From: Burkholderia sp. Ax-1719
GTDB lineage: Bacteria > Pseudomonadota > Gammaproteobacteria > Burkholderiales > Burkholderiaceae
Assembly (NCBI RefSeq): GCF_011753055.1
Contig: NZ_VWWJ01000003.1
Coordinates: 186,001-250,000, forward strand
Direction: 5' to 3'
DNA length: 64,000 nucleotides
Shown here one piece after another: positions 9,304-18,493 of the stretch. The notes under the pieces are model-generated. The model had not been told where the DNA came from, did no database searches, and worked only from the letters and a program-made list of their open reading frames with translations. Position 1 is the first letter of the stretch. The number at the start of each line of letters is the position of its first letter. Both the position numbers and the translations under genes were made by a program.

Positions 9304-10113
9304 ATGCATCCCATGCTCAACATCGCTGTCAAGGCCGCACGCCGCGCCGGACAGATCATCAACCGCGCGTCGCTCGATCTCGACCTCGTGCAGGTCGCGA
9401 AGAAGCAGCACAACGATTTCGTCACGGAGGTCGACAAGGCCGCCGAAGCCGCCATCATCGAGACGCTCAAGACCGCTTACCCGGATCACGCGATCCTCGC
9501 CGAAGAATCCGGCGAATCGGACAACGAGTCGGAATACCAGTGGATCATCGATCCGCTCGACGGCACCACCAACTTCATCCACGGCTTCCAGTACTACTGC
9601 GTGTCGATCGCGCTGGTGCACAAGGGCGTCATCACGCAGGCCGTCGTCTATGACCCGACCCGCAACGACCTGTTCACCGCCTCGCGCGGCCGTGGCGCGT
9701 TCCTGAACGACCGCCGTATCCGCGTCGGCCGCCGCGACCGTCTGGCCGACGGCCTGATCGGCACGGGCTTCCCGTTCCGCGAAAAGGACGGTCTGGACAG
9801 CTACTGCGAACTGTTCGCCGACATGACCAACGCCTGCGCCGGCCTGCGCCGCCCGGGCGCTGCCGCACTCGATCTGGCGAACGTCGCCGCGGGCCGCATG
9901 GACGGTTTCTTCGAACAGGGCCTCAACCCGTGGGACGTCGCCGCAGGCGCACTGCTCATCACGGAAGCCGGTGGTCTGGTCGGTAACTACACGGGCGATT
10001 CGGACTTCCTGCACATGGGCGAAGTGGTCGCCGGCAACCCGAAGATCTACGCGCAGATGGTGCCGATCCTCTCGAAGTACACGCGCGTGAAGAAGGAAAC
10101 GAAGGAAGCCTGA
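9304..10113 (+). CDS. suhB: inositol-1-monophosphatase family protein SuhB
   Basis: A 269-residue Mg2+-dependent phosphatase. The metal-binding motifs are complete: [11 protein letters not shown] near residue 40, ILAEESGE near 65, [13 protein letters not shown] near 82-93, and the C-terminal [10 protein letters not shown] near 210. In E. coli the protein hydrolyses inositol phosphates and also binds the NusA/rRNA antitermination complex; which role dominates here is unknown. The ATG at 9304 follows AAGGA by about 9 nt. The gene stands alone, divergent from trmJ and closed by the terminator at 10222-10243. Confidence 0.95.
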   Translation: MHPMLNIAVKAARRAGQIINRASLDLDLVQVAKKQHNDFVTEVDKAAEAAIIETLKTAYPDHAILAEESGESDNESEYQWIIDPLDGTTNFIHGFQYYCVSIALVHKGVITQAVVYDPTRNDLFTASRGRGAFLNDRRIRVGRRDRLADGLIGTGFPFREKDGLDSYCELFADMTNACAGLRRPGAAALDLANVAAGRMDGFFEQGLNPWDVAAGALLITEAGGLVGNYTGDSDFLHMGEVVAGNPKIYAQMVPILSKYTRVKKETKEA

Positions 10114-10221
10114 GTTCAGGCCCGCGTTCAGACCTGACAAGGCGGCCCCGCTGCAGCGCGCGGCCGCCCATGTCACAATCGCCGGGAGCGTGGCGGATGT
10201 CGCAGCCCGCCCCGATGCGTC

Positions 10222-10243
10222 AAGCGGCTTCGGCCGCTTTTTT
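10222..10243 (+). terminator. suhB intrinsic terminator
   Basis: Stem AAGCGGC, UUCG tetraloop, complement GCCGCTT, running into six T residues. It lies 110 bp past the suhB stop and about 70 bp before the lplT start, so it separates the two units. Confidence 0.88.
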
Positions 10244-10314
10244 GTTTCGCGCGCCGATTTCACCGCTTGCTCCCGTCGCGCGACTTGCCCGATCCACCCC
10301 TCGGTCCATCCGCG

Positions 10315-11613
10315 ATGAAAAAAGGCTTTTATACGATCATCGCCGCGCAGTTCGTTTCGTCGCTCGCCGACAACGCGCTCCTGATTGCGGCAATCGCGCT
10401 GCTCACGGTGATTTCTTCACCGGCCTGGGTCACGCCGCTGCTGCAGATCTTCTTCACGGTTTCCTACGTACTGCTCGCACCCTTCGTCGGCGCCTTCGCG
10501 GACGCGCTGCAAAAGCGCCACGTCATGTTCGTCTCGAACGCGCTCAAGGCCATCGGCTGCCTGATGATGATCGCGGGCGTACATCCGATGCTGGCCTATG
10601 GTGTAGTGGGTTTCGGCGCGGCGGCCTATTCGCCGGCAAAGTACGGAATCCTCACTGAATTGCTACCCGCCGAAAAACTCGTGGCCGCCAATGCGTGGCT
10701 CGAATCGGCGACGGTGCTCTCCACGATCGTCGGCACGATGATGGGCGGCGCGCTCGTCTCGACCTACGCCGAGCGCTTCGTCACGCATCATCCGATGCCG
10801 CTGATCCATTCGGCCGCCGACCTCGCGATGCTCGCCACGATGATCACCTATGCCATCGCCGCGCTCATCAACATCGGCATTCCGGATACGGGCGCGCGCT
10901 ACGAAAACCGCCTCAAGCAACCGGGCCGGCTGGTCTCCGATTTCACGCATTGCTTCAACGTGCTGTGGGCCGACAAGCTCGCGCAGATCGCGCTTTGGGT
11001 CACGACGCTGATGTGGGGCGCGGCGGTGACGCTGCAATTGCTGGTGCTCAAATGGGCCGACGCGAATCTCGGCCTCTCGCTTTCGAAGGCGGCCGTGATG
11101 CAAGGCGTGACGGGACTGGGCATTGCGCTGGGCGCGGCGGGCGCCGCCGCGTGGGTGTCGCTACGCGCTTCGCTGCGCGTGTTGCCGGTGGGCGTGCTGT
11201 GCGGCGTGGTGTCCGTGGCGATGGCGTTCTACAGCAAGAACCTCTTTCCGGCGGGCGAAGGCGTGCGATTCGGCACCTTCATCATGCCCTTCTATCTGCT
11301 GTTCGCGTACCCGTTGATGATTCTGCTCGGCACACTCGCGGGCTTTTTCATCGTGCCGATGAACGCCTTGCTTCAGCATCGTGGCGCGACCCTGCTTTCG
11401 GCGGGACACTCGATCGCCGTACAGAACTTCAACCAGAACCTCGCCGTGCTGCTGATGCTTGGCGCCTATGCGCTGCTGCTGACCGCGAAAATGCCGGTGC
11501 AATGGATCATCGTCGTGTTCGGGATTTTCGTTTCCGGAATGATCTGGCTCGCCATGCGGCGCAGTGCGGCAAACGCCCGCACGGTCGATCTGCAGGCGCT
11601 GGTCGACGAGTAA
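10315..11613 (+). CDS. lplT: lysophospholipid transporter LplT (MFS)
   Basis: A 432-residue major-facilitator protein with about 12 hydrophobic segments. It begins [21 protein letters not shown], closely matching LplT, which flips lysophospholipids such as lyso-phosphatidylethanolamine to the inner leaflet for re-acylation. [21 protein letters not shown] carries the loop 2/3 basic motif of the superfamily. In E. coli lplT sits beside aas, the acyltransferase partner; here the downstream neighbour is mutS instead, so the partner must be elsewhere. The ATG at 10315 is chosen because upstream in-frame codons are not membrane-like. A hairpin at 11707-11724 follows. Confidence 0.9.
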   Translation: MKKGFYTIIAAQFVSSLADNALLIAAIALLTVISSPAWVTPLLQIFFTVSYVLLAPFVGAFADALQKRHVMFVSNALKAIGCLMMIAGVHPMLAYGVVGFGAAAYSPAKYGILTELLPAEKLVAANAWLESATVLSTIVGTMMGGALVSTYAERFVTHHPMPLIHSAADLAMLATMITYAIAALINIGIPDTGARYENRLKQPGRLVSDFTHCFNVLWADKLAQIALWVTTLMWGAAVTLQLLVLKWADANLGLSLSKAAVMQGVTGLGIALGAAGAAAWVSLRASLRVLPVGVLCGVVSVAMAFYSKNLFPAGEGVRFGTFIMPFYLLFAYPLMILLGTLAGFFIVPMNALLQHRGATLLSAGHSIAVQNFNQNLAVLLMLGAYALLLTAKMPVQWIIVVFGIFVSGMIWLAMRRSAANARTVDLQALVDE

Positions 11614-11706
11614 GCCTCGCGCGCCTGCTCCACTCCAGCCTCCTGGCCGCAATCTCCGTCAATCTGGCGCGCATTCCTATGCTATCCGGCAAGGATTTGC
11701 GCGCTG

Positions 11707-11724
11707 CCTGGCCATCCGGCCAGG
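11707..11724 (+). terminator. hairpin after lplT, possible weak terminator
   Basis: CCTGGCC and GGCCAGG flank a 4-base loop in the 169-bp gap between lplT and mutS. It lacks a proper T run, so termination would be inefficient or the hairpin serves another purpose. A weak promoter-like pair (TTCACG, 16-bp spacer, TACACT at 11747-11752) follows it ahead of mutS. Confidence 0.35.
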
Positions 11725-11782
11725 TTCACGCGCCCCCGGCGCGGGTTACACTCACGCCCTGAACCTTAGCAAGACTCCGAGG

Positions 11783-14479
11783 ATGGCTACACACACCGCC
11801 AGCGCCGGCGACATCGCGCAACACACCCCCATGATGCAGCAATACCTGCGCATCAAAGCCGAGCATCCGGACACCCTCGTGTTCTACCGGATGGGCGACT
11901 TCTATGAACTGTTTTTCGGCGATGCCGAGAAAGCTGCGCGCCTGCTCGATCTGACACTCACGCAACGCGGCGCATCGGCCGGCACCCCGATCAAGATGGC
12001 GGGCATTCCCCATCACGCGTGCGAAGGCTATCTCGCCAAGCTCGTCAAGCTGGGCGAATCGGTGGCGATCTGCGAACAGATCGGCGATCCGGCCACTTCG
12101 AAAGGCCCGGTCGAGCGCAAGGTCGTGCGCGTGGTCACACCCGGCACGCTTACCGACGCCGCCCTGCTGTCGGACAAGAACGACGTCTACCTCATGGCGG
12201 TCTGCCCCGGTCACAACCGGCGCGGCGTGACCGTCAACGTGGGCCTCGCCTGGCTCAATCTGGCGAGCGGCGCGCTGCGTCTGGCCGAAGTCGCGCCCGA
12301 ACAGGTCGCCACGGCTTTCGAGCGCATCCGTCCCGCTGAAGTGCTGGTCGCGGACATGCCCTCGGAATCGTCCGGCTGGGCGCCGCCTGCGGGCGTGGGT
12401 GCGCTCACGCGCGTGCCCGCCTGGCACTTCGATCTCGCTTCGGGCAAGCAGCGCCTGTGCGATCAGATGGATGTCGCGAGTCTCGACGGTTTCGGCGCGC
12501 AAACGCTGACGAGCGCATGCGGCGCTGCCGGCGCGCTGCTGCTGTATGCGGCGGCCACGCAAGGCCAGCAGTTGCGCCACGTGCGCAGCCTGAAGGTGGA
12601 GGCGGAAACCGAATACATCGGCCTCGACCCCGCCACGCGCCGCAATCTCGAACTCACCGAAACGCTGCGCGGCACTGAATCGCCCACGCTCTGCTCGCTG
12701 CTCGATACCTGCAGCACGACCATGGGCAGCCGCCTGCTGCGTCACTGGCTGCATCATCCGCCGCGCGACGCGGGCATCGCGCAGACGCGTCAGCAGGCCA
12801 TCGGCGCGCTGCTCGATGCACCGCCGCCGGCAAGCGTCGATGCACTGCGCGGCGCGCTGCGTCAGATCGCCGACGTCGAGCGCATTACCGGCCGTCTCGC
12901 GCTGCTGTCGGCGCGTCCGCGCGATCTGTCGAGCCTGCGCGATACCTTTGCAGCACTGCCCGCACTGCGCGAGCAGGTGGCGGCAGCGGGTGGCGCATCG
13001 GCGTCGCTGGCGCGCATCGTCGATGCACTGGAGCCGCCCGCCGGATGCGCGGATCTGTTGCAACGCGCGGTCGCGCCCGAACCCGCCGCGATGATCCGCG
13101 ACGGCGGCGTGATCGCACGCGGCTATGACGCGGAGCTCGACGAACTGCGCGACATGTCGGAAAACTGCGGCCAGTTCCTGATCGATCTGGAAGCACGCGA
13201 ACGCGCGCGTACCGGCATCGGCAATCTGCGCGTCGAATACAACAAGGTGCATGGCTTCTATATCGAAGTCACGCGCGGCCAGACCGACAAGGTGCCCGAC
13301 GACTATCGTCGCCGTCAGACGCTCAAGAACGCGGAACGCTACATCACGCCCGAGCTGAAGGCCTTCGAGGACAAGGCGCTCTCCGCGCAGGAACGTGCGC
13401 TCGCGCGCGAGAAGGGTCTCTACGACGCGCTGCTTCAGGCGCTCCTGCCGTTCATCGCCGATTGCCAGCGCGTGGCCGCGGCGCTCGCGGAACTCGATCT
13501 GCTCGCTGCCTTCGCCGAACGTGCGCGCGCGCTCGACTGGAACGCGCCGGAGTTTTCCGAAGCGCCGGGCATCGAGATCGAACAGGGCCGTCATCCGGTG
13601 GTCGAGGCGCAGGTCGAGCAGTTCATCGCCAATGACTGCGCCCTTCACGCCGACCGCAAATTGCTGTTGATCACCGGCCCGAACATGGGCGGTAAATCGA
13701 CCTTCATGCGCCAGACCGCGCTGATCGCCCTGCTCGCTTACGTGGGCAGCTACGTGCCCGCGCGACGTGCGCGCTTCGGCCCGATCGACCGCATCTTCAC
13801 GCGTATCGGTGCAGCCGACGATCTTGCGGGCGGTCGCTCGACCTTCATGGTCGAAATGACGGAAGCCGCCGCGATTCTCAACGACGCTACGCCGCAAAGC
13901 CTCGTGTTGATGGACGAAATCGGGCGCGGCACCTCGACGTTCGACGGTCTCGCGCTGGCCTGGGCAATCGCGCGCCATCTGCTGTCGAGCAACGGCTGCC
14001 ATACGCTGTTCGCGACGCACTATTTCGAGCTCACGCAACTGCCGGCGGAATTCGCGCAGGCGGCCAACGTGCATCTTTCGGCGGTCGAACATGGGCACGG
14101 CATCGTGTTCCTGCATTCGGTCAGCGAAGGCCCGGCGAACCAGAGCTACGGTCTGCAGGTTGCCCTACTCGCGGGCGTGCCGAATGCGGTGATTCGCGCG
14201 GCGCGCAAGCATCTGGTGCATCTGGAACAGCTCTCGGCCGGTCAGCCCACACCGCAACTCGATCTGTTCGCCGCGCCGGTGGTGTCGATCGACGAGATGG
14301 AAGATCGCGATACGCAGCCCTACGCGGAAGACGCGCCTTCGACGCCCGAAGACGAAGCCGCCGCCCGGGTGGCCGAACGCCTGCGTGCGCTCGACCCGAA
14401 TGAGCTACGCCCGCGCGAAGCGCTCGACCTCCTGTACGAACTGCATGAGCTGGCCACTGCGCCGGACGCCAAACGCTAA
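11783..14479 (+). CDS. mutS: DNA mismatch repair protein MutS
   Basis: An 898-residue MutS. It recognises mismatches and small loops and recruits MutL. The N-terminal mismatch-binding domain carries [12 protein letters not shown] near residue 35 with the Phe-X-Glu wedge (F-Y-E). The C-terminal ABC-type ATPase has Walker [10 protein letters not shown] near residue 635, Walker [17 protein letters not shown] near residue 710, and the ATHYFEL switch histidine. Length is slightly above the E. coli protein (853). The ATG at 11783 is selected by the family-like start [20 protein letters not shown]; the GAGG before it is unusually close. The strong hairpin at 14495-14528 ends the unit. Confidence 0.97.
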   Translation: MATHTASAGDIAQHTPMMQQYLRIKAEHPDTLVFYRMGDFYELFFGDAEKAARLLDLTLTQRGASAGTPIKMAGIPHHACEGYLAKLVKLGESVAICEQIGDPATSKGPVERKVVRVVTPGTLTDAALLSDKNDVYLMAVCPGHNRRGVTVNVGLAWLNLASGALRLAEVAPEQVATAFERIRPAEVLVADMPSESSGWAPPAGVGALTRVPAWHFDLASGKQRLCDQMDVASLDGFGAQTLTSACGAAGALLLYAAATQGQQLRHVRSLKVEAETEYIGLDPATRRNLELTETLRGTESPTLCSLLDTCSTTMGSRLLRHWLHHPPRDAGIAQTRQQAIGALLDAPPPASVDALRGALRQIADVERITGRLALLSARPRDLSSLRDTFAALPALREQVAAAGGASASLARIVDALEPPAGCADLLQRAVAPEPAAMIRDGGVIARGYDAELDELRDMSENCGQFLIDLEARERARTGIGNLRVEYNKVHGFYIEVTRGQTDKVPDDYRRRQTLKNAERYITPELKAFEDKALSAQERALAREKGLYDALLQALLPFIADCQRVAAALAELDLLAAFAERARALDWNAPEFSEAPGIEIEQGRHPVVEAQVEQFIANDCALHADRKLLLITGPNMGGKSTFMRQTALIALLAYVGSYVPARRARFGPIDRIFTRIGAADDLAGGRSTFMVEMTEAAAILNDATPQSLVLMDEIGRGTSTFDGLALAWAIARHLLSSNGCHTLFATHYFELTQLPAEFAQAANVHLSAVEHGHGIVFLHSVSEGPANQSYGLQVALLAGVPNAVIRAARKHLVHLEQLSAGQPTPQLDLFAAPVVSIDEMEDRDTQPYAEDAPSTPEDEAAARVAERLRALDPNELRPREALDLLYELHELATAPDAKR

Positions 14480-14494
14480 GCGTCGCCTCGCGAC

Positions 14495-14536
14495 GCCGCC
14501 GCGGCCATCAACGCATGGCCGCGGCGGCTTTGCTTT
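14495..14536 (+). terminator. mutS terminator with 14-bp perfect stem
   Basis: GCCGCCGCGGCCAT pairs perfectly with 14515-14528 across a six-base loop and is followed by TTTGCTTT. It lies 16 bp after the mutS stop. The probable TTG start of the next gene falls inside the T-rich tail, so the downstream gene depends on read-through or on a promoter within mutS. Confidence 0.88.
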
Positions 14537-15863
14537 GCGCACGTCATTGACTGCGGTTTTGCGCGTGCTCGCGTCGCTGGTTGCGCTGTGCGCGATGGCG
14601 ACGTCCAGCGTCGCTTTCGCAGCGTCGGCAAAAGCCGCGCAGCCCGCGCAAACACCCGCCTGGCGCTATGCATTCGCCGTCGTGGCCAACGTCGTCACCG
14701 AACCCGGCGACGAAACGACGCTGCAACGTCTGATCGACGCCATCGGGCGCGATCCGCAAATCTCCTTCCTCGTCTACGACGGCAACCTCAAAGGCCCGCG
14801 CGAGTCGTGCGTCGACCATCTCTACGAGCGTCGTCGCGATCTGCTCGAAGCTTCGCGTGCGCCGGTCGTGTACGTGCCGGGTCAGCGCGACTGGGTCACT
14901 TGCGGCACCAGCGGCACGGGCGGCTACGATCCGGTCGAACGTCTCGATTTTCTGCGCCAGAACTTCTACAGCGACGCCAACGCGCTCGGCGAAACGCCGC
15001 TCGCCCTCACGCGCGAAAGCGAAGTGTCGCGCTTTCGCCCGTATCGTGAAAACGTGCGCTGGCAGGTGGGCGATACGGTTTTCGTCACGCTCAACGTGCC
15101 CAACGGCAACAATCATTTCCTGAACGCGGGCGGACGTAACGGCGAGTTCGAGGACCGCGTGATCGCCAACGGCTTCTGGCTCGAACACGCCGCCGAATTC
15201 GCGCGCCGGCGCAACGCGCGCGCCATCGTCATCTTTATGCAGGCCGATGCCCTGCTTGATCGCGACGATCGCTCCGACCGCTTTGCGTGGCTGCGCTTTC
15301 ATCGCGCACCGCGCGATGGCTATGCGGAATTACGCCGCAGCCTCGTGAAGCTCGCGGACAGTTTTCGCGGCCCGATCATCGTCGTGCATCCGGACGAGGC
15401 CAGACTCCCTCGCGGCTTTACGATCGACCAGCCTTTGCGTAATGAAAAAGGAATCAGGATTGCTAACGTAACGCGCGTGGCATTTTCGCTACGCGATCCG
15501 CTCACGCAATGGCTGCAGATCGACGCCGACATGGCGCGCGATACGCCGCTGCGTGTGAGCGTGCACGATGTGCCAAAGCACCTGCCGCTACTGCCGCCGC
15601 AACAACAGCCCGTGATGCCGGAAATGCCGGAGATTTCGTCGATGCCCGATGTGACGGAGATTCCGGGCATGCAACAGGCGCCCGATCTGAACGCCGCGAG
15701 TGCGGCCAGTGGAAGTGGTGAGGGGATGGGAGGAACGGCGGTGCCACCGGCTACGGGTGGCTCGGGTGCATCGCAAACGGTTGCGCCGCCGCGACCGCTA
15801 ATGCCGCCGCCGTGGATCCAGCAGCAGTTTCAGCAACAAGCGCCTGCTGCACCTTCGAATTGA
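14535..15863 (+). CDS. exported metallophosphoesterase-like protein lacking metal ligands
   Basis: A 442-residue protein with a signal peptide (RTSLTAVLRVLASLVALCAM, cleavage near SVAFA). The fold resembles secreted calcineurin-like phosphoesterases: the strand YAFAVVANVV, then FLVYDGNLKG, then VVYVPGQRDW occur at the spacing of the DxH, GDxxD and GNHD motifs. The metal ligands are replaced, however (no Asp-X-His, Asn-Leu for the paired Asp, Gln-Arg for Asn-His). The last ~90 residues are Pro/Met/Gln-rich low complexity. No ATG precedes the signal peptide; the TTG at 14535 is the best start, inside the mutS terminator tail. Function unknown; probably a non-enzymatic or changed-substrate relative. 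Confidence 0.7.
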   Translation: MRTSLTAVLRVLASLVALCAMATSSVAFAASAKAAQPAQTPAWRYAFAVVANVVTEPGDETTLQRLIDAIGRDPQISFLVYDGNLKGPRESCVDHLYERRRDLLEASRAPVVYVPGQRDWVTCGTSGTGGYDPVERLDFLRQNFYSDANALGETPLALTRESEVSRFRPYRENVRWQVGDTVFVTLNVPNGNNHFLNAGGRNGEFEDRVIANGFWLEHAAEFARRRNARAIVIFMQADALLDRDDRSDRFAWLRFHRAPRDGYAELRRSLVKLADSFRGPIIVVHPDEARLPRGFTIDQPLRNEKGIRIANVTRVAFSLRDPLTQWLQIDADMARDTPLRVSVHDVPKHLPLLPPQQQPVMPEMPEISSMPDVTEIPGMQQAPDLNAASAASGSGEGMGGTAVPPATGGSGASQTVAPPRPLMPPPWIQQQFQQQAPAAPSN

Positions 15864-15901
15864 CGGCTAGATAAAGCCTGGGGCCCAGAAAAGAACCCGC
15901 T

Positions 15902-15943
15902 GAAATGAAATGCGCCGGCACCGGGAATCCCGGGCCGGCGCAT
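15902..15943 (-). terminator. terminator between the phosphoesterase-like gene and slyD
   Basis: ATGCGCCGGC (15910-15919) pairs with 15934-15943, and an inner CCGGG/CCCGG pair extends the stem past one bulged A. On the minus strand it is followed by TTTCATTTCA, so it best fits as the slyD terminator. It lies between convergent stops and may also slow the plus-strand gene. Confidence 0.75.
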
Positions 15944-15951
15944 CGTGTTAC

Positions 15952-16497
15952 TTAGTGCAGGGTCGGCTTCGAATCGGCTTCTTCGCCGTCTTCGTCATCG
16001 TCCTCGTCGACGATTTCGAGGCCGTCCGCGCCATGCGCGTGCTCATGCTCGATTTCGTCTTCGGTCGCCTGACGCACTTCCTTGACGGTCAGGTTGAAGC
16101 GCAACGCCATACCGGCCAGCGGATGGTTGCCATCGAGCACGACCTTGTCTTCGGCCACGTCCGTCACGGTGTAGATGAGCGAGTCGAGATCCTCGTCGCC
16201 CTCTTCCGGCGTGCCTTCGAACTGCATGCCGACTTCGAGCGGTTCCGGGAAACGGCCGCGCGGTTCGATCTTCACGAGTTCCGGATCGTATTCGCCGAAA
16301 GCGTCCGTCGGCTCAAGCTGGATCTGGGTCTCGAAGCCCGGCTCCTTGCCGTCCAGCACTTCCTCGATCTTGGGGAACGTGCCATCATAGCCGCCGTGCA
16401 GATAGACCATCGGCTCGTCGCTTTCCTCAATCAGATTGCCCTGCGCATCCGATAGCTTGTAAGCGACCGACACGACGGTGTCCTTTGCGATTTTCAT
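15952..16497 (-). CDS. slyD: FKBP-type peptidyl-prolyl isomerase, SlyD type
   Basis: A 181-residue FKBP with an inserted chaperone flap: MKIAKDTVVSVAYKLSDAQG starts the FKBP half, YLHGGYDGTFPKIEEVLDG follows, and the insert-in-flap spans residues ~75-125. SlyD assists folding and, in E. coli, delivers nickel through a histidine-rich tail. Here the C terminus is short and acidic (Glu/Asp-rich) with only a few histidines (EHEHAHG), so nickel delivery is doubtful. The ATG at 16497 has GGAG 8 nt upstream and TATAAT at 16522-16527. It is divergent from roxA, with start codons only 32 bp apart. Confidence 0.9.
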   Translation of the reverse strand: MKIAKDTVVSVAYKLSDAQGNLIEESDEPMVYLHGGYDGTFPKIEEVLDGKEPGFETQIQLEPTDAFGEYDPELVKIEPRGRFPEPLEVGMQFEGTPEEGDEDLDSLIYTVTDVAEDKVVLDGNHPLAGMALRFNLTVKEVRQATEDEIEHEHAHGADGLEIVDEDDDEDGEEADSKPTLH

Positions 16498-16521
16498 TCG
16501 ATTCTCCAGATTACAGACCAC

Positions 16522-16527
16522 ATTATA
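16522..16527 (-). promoter_or_regulatory. -10 box of the slyD promoter (TATAAT)
   Basis: Consensus TATAAT on the minus strand, 24 bp before the slyD ATG. The matching -35 would fall inside the roxA coding region, where no TTGACA-like hexamer is clear. It predicts a leader of about 18 nt containing the GGAG site. Confidence 0.6.
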
Positions 16528-16529
16528 CG

Positions 16530-17765
16530 ATGCCCAAGCGGTCCCCTGACCACCCGGAGGACGCCCGCAAGCAGCGCGCCTCCCCTTCCCTGGCATGCCC
16601 TTCGCCCGATACGCCCACGCCGCTGCTTGGCGGCCTGAGTCCGGCGCAGTTCATGAAGAAATACTGGCAGAAAAAGCCATTATTGATCCGCCAGGCGATA
16701 CCCGGCATCGAAGCGCCGCTCTCGCGCGACGAACTCTTCGCGCTGGCCGATAGCGACGATGTCGAGTCGCGTCTCATCACGCATTTCCGCAAACGCTGGG
16801 CGCTCGAACACGGCCCCTTCGCCGCCGACGAACTGCCGACGCCGAAAACGCGCCAGTGGACCCTGCTCGTGCAAGGCGCCGACCTTCACGACGATCGCGC
16901 CCGCGCGCTGCTCGACCGCTTCCGCTTCGCACCCGACGCGCGTCTGGACGATCTGATGATCTCCTACGCGAGTGACGGAGGCGGCGTAGGGCCGCATTTC
17001 GACTCCTACGACGTGTTTCTACTTCAGGTGCACGGCAAGCGGCGCTGGCGCATCGGTGCGCAGCGCGATCTGTCCTTGCGGGAAGGATTGCCGCTCAAGG
17101 TGCTTGCGAACTTCGAGCCGGAAGAAGAATGGGTGCTGGAGCCGGGCGACATGCTGTACCTGCCGCCGCATATTGCGCACGACGGCGTGGCCGAAGGCGA
17201 GTGCATGACGTGTTCGATCGGCTTTCGTTCGCCTTCCACCGACGAACTCACGAGCCAGTTTCTCTACTGGCTCGCCGAGCGTGGCGCGGACAACACACCG
17301 TCGGCCAACCCGACGCTCTACCGCGACCCCGATCAGCCCGCCGTGACTCATCCTGCGCAACTGCCCCCGGCACTTGTGGAGCGCGTCTCGTCAGTGCTTG
17401 CTAAAGTGCGCTGGAACGATGCGGATGTATCGTCTTTCGTGGGTTCCTGGCTTTCAGAACCGAAATCCAATGTGGTGTTCGACGCCCCCGAAAAGCCCCT
17501 CGACGAGGCCCGTTTTGTTGCGCGCGCCGCGAAAAGCGGGATAAGACTCGACCGCAGGACAATCCTGCTTTACGATGCGCGGTCGTATTACCTGAATGGG
17601 GAACAGTACTTGCTCAAAGAGGCAAGGAAGTGGTTGCCGGAACTTGCCGATAACCGCTTGCTGGATGGGAAACGCTTTGTAACACTCTCACACGATTCGA
17701 GTGTGACAGTGTCGCTACACGAGTGGTATTGTGCGGGCTGGTTACGACTTGGGGCGCTTGCCTAA
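16530..17765 (+). CDS. roxA: JmjC/cupin ribosomal oxygenase (YcfD/RoxA family)
   Basis: A 411-residue 2-oxoglutarate/Fe(II) oxygenase. In E. coli the family hydroxylates an arginine of ribosomal protein L16. The cupin signature GVGPHFDSYDVFLLQVHGKRR supplies the HxD iron ligands near residue 160, and LPPHIAHDGVAEG supplies the distal histidine near residue 215. It begins after a Pro/Ser-rich stretch with LGGLSPAQFMKKYWQKKPLLI, the usual N-terminal recognition segment. The ATG at 16530 has no Shine-Dalgarno sequence, and its promoter would have to overlap slyD. It ends 232 bp before the small lipoprotein gene. Confidence 0.88.
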   Translation: MPKRSPDHPEDARKQRASPSLACPSPDTPTPLLGGLSPAQFMKKYWQKKPLLIRQAIPGIEAPLSRDELFALADSDDVESRLITHFRKRWALEHGPFAADELPTPKTRQWTLLVQGADLHDDRARALLDRFRFAPDARLDDLMISYASDGGGVGPHFDSYDVFLLQVHGKRRWRIGAQRDLSLREGLPLKVLANFEPEEEWVLEPGDMLYLPPHIAHDGVAEGECMTCSIGFRSPSTDELTSQFLYWLAERGADNTPSANPTLYRDPDQPAVTHPAQLPPALVERVSSVLAKVRWNDADVSSFVGSWLSEPKSNVVFDAPEKPLDEARFVARAAKSGIRLDRRTILLYDARSYYLNGEQYLLKEARKWLPELADNRLLDGKRFVTLSHDSSVTVSLHEWYCAGWLRLGALA

Positions 17766-17859
17766 GCGCTTCGGGCTGTTATACCGTACTAATATAGTGC
17801 TTGTATGAGAAAGACAACGTATTGTCCCCGGATTTGTCGACGGTCGATACGAAAGTGCC

Positions 17860-17865
17860 TATAAT
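17860..17865 (+). promoter_or_regulatory. -10 box of the small lipoprotein promoter (TATAAT)
   Basis: Consensus TATAAT 132 bp before the lipoprotein ATG, with GTCGAC at 18-bp spacing or TTGTCG at 20-bp spacing as -35 candidates. It implies a 5' leader of about 125 nt, long for so small a gene. The 232-bp gap (17766-17997) otherwise shows nothing I can name. Confidence 0.55.
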
Positions 17866-17997
17866 TTCCGCCCAGGCCGTAGGGAAGATTCACGCTCTTG
17901 CAGTGCATCTCCACCAGCGGCTCAAGGTCGGTGTTGGGGCACATTACCGGTATTATTTTGCGCTGTTGCTTACCTTTAACCATAAAAGGACGTGATC

Positions 17998-18273
17998 ATG
18001 AAGAAATCCCTCCTCGTAGCATCCCTGCTGGCAGCTGTTGCACTGGCTGCATGCAACAAGAGCAGCGACCAAGCTGCTGCGCCGGCTAGCGATGCGACCG
18101 CTGCTTCGGCACCGGCTGCTGCTGCTTCGGATTCCGCAGCTGCTGCTTCGGGCGCTGCTGCTGCTGCGAGCGACGCTGCTGCTTCGGCTACGGCTGCTGC
18201 TTCGGACGCAACCGCTGCTGCTTCGGACGCTGCTGCTTCGGCTGCTGCTCCGGCATCGGGCGCAAGCCAGTAA
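17998..18273 (+). CDS. small Ala/Ser-rich outer-membrane lipoprotein
   Basis: A 91-residue lipoprotein: Lys-rich start, hydrophobic core and lipobox LAAC with the acylated Cys at residue 19. Residue +2 is Asn, not the Asp inner-membrane retention signal, so the outer membrane is expected. The mature part is almost only Ala, Ser, Asp and Thr, built from reiterated AAASDA-like units encoded by GCTGCTGCTTCGG repeats. No known domain is visible. The ATG at 17998 follows AAGGAC. It has its own TATAAT promoter, a long leader and a strong terminator, suggesting a short abundant monocistronic mRNA. Function unknown. Confidence 0.82.
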   Translation: MKKSLLVASLLAAVALAACNKSSDQAAAPASDATAASAPAAAASDSAAAASGAAAAASDAAASATAAASDATAAASDAAASAAAPASGASQ

Positions 18274-18374
18274 GCTGCATTCGCGCCGTGTCCGCGCAGA
18301 GCTTCGGCTTTGGTGGGCATCGAAGCGAAACGCCGTGCAGCCTGACGTCATCGTCAGTCGCACGGCGAGCAAGC

Positions 18375-18413
18375 AAAAAAGCCACGAACGCAAGTTCGTG
18401 GCTTTTTTGTTTT
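18375..18413. terminator. strong bidirectional terminator between lipoprotein gene and dinG
   Basis: A 15-bp stem, AAAAAAGCCACGAAC with 18394-18408, closes on a GCAA tetraloop and is flanked by A and T runs on both sides. It can end both the lipoprotein mRNA and the convergent dinG mRNA. The rest of the 220-bp gap shows no gene. Confidence 0.92.
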
Positions 18414-18493
18414 CTGCATCGGCACCGCGTTGAGCAAGCGGATGAGTTCATGCGCAGCGCATGTAACCCATCCTTCTCAACTGCAAGCGTGTA

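Noticed and set aside
17801..17995. Small plus-strand open frame just before the Ala/Ser lipoprotein
   Set aside because: It contains the TATAAT promoter of the next gene, lacks a ribosome site and resembles nothing; it is leader sequence.
18115..18260. GCTGCTGCTTCG repeats as a CRISPR or satellite array
   Set aside because: The units are in frame, codon-sized and lie within a signal-peptide-bearing reading frame; there are no spacers.
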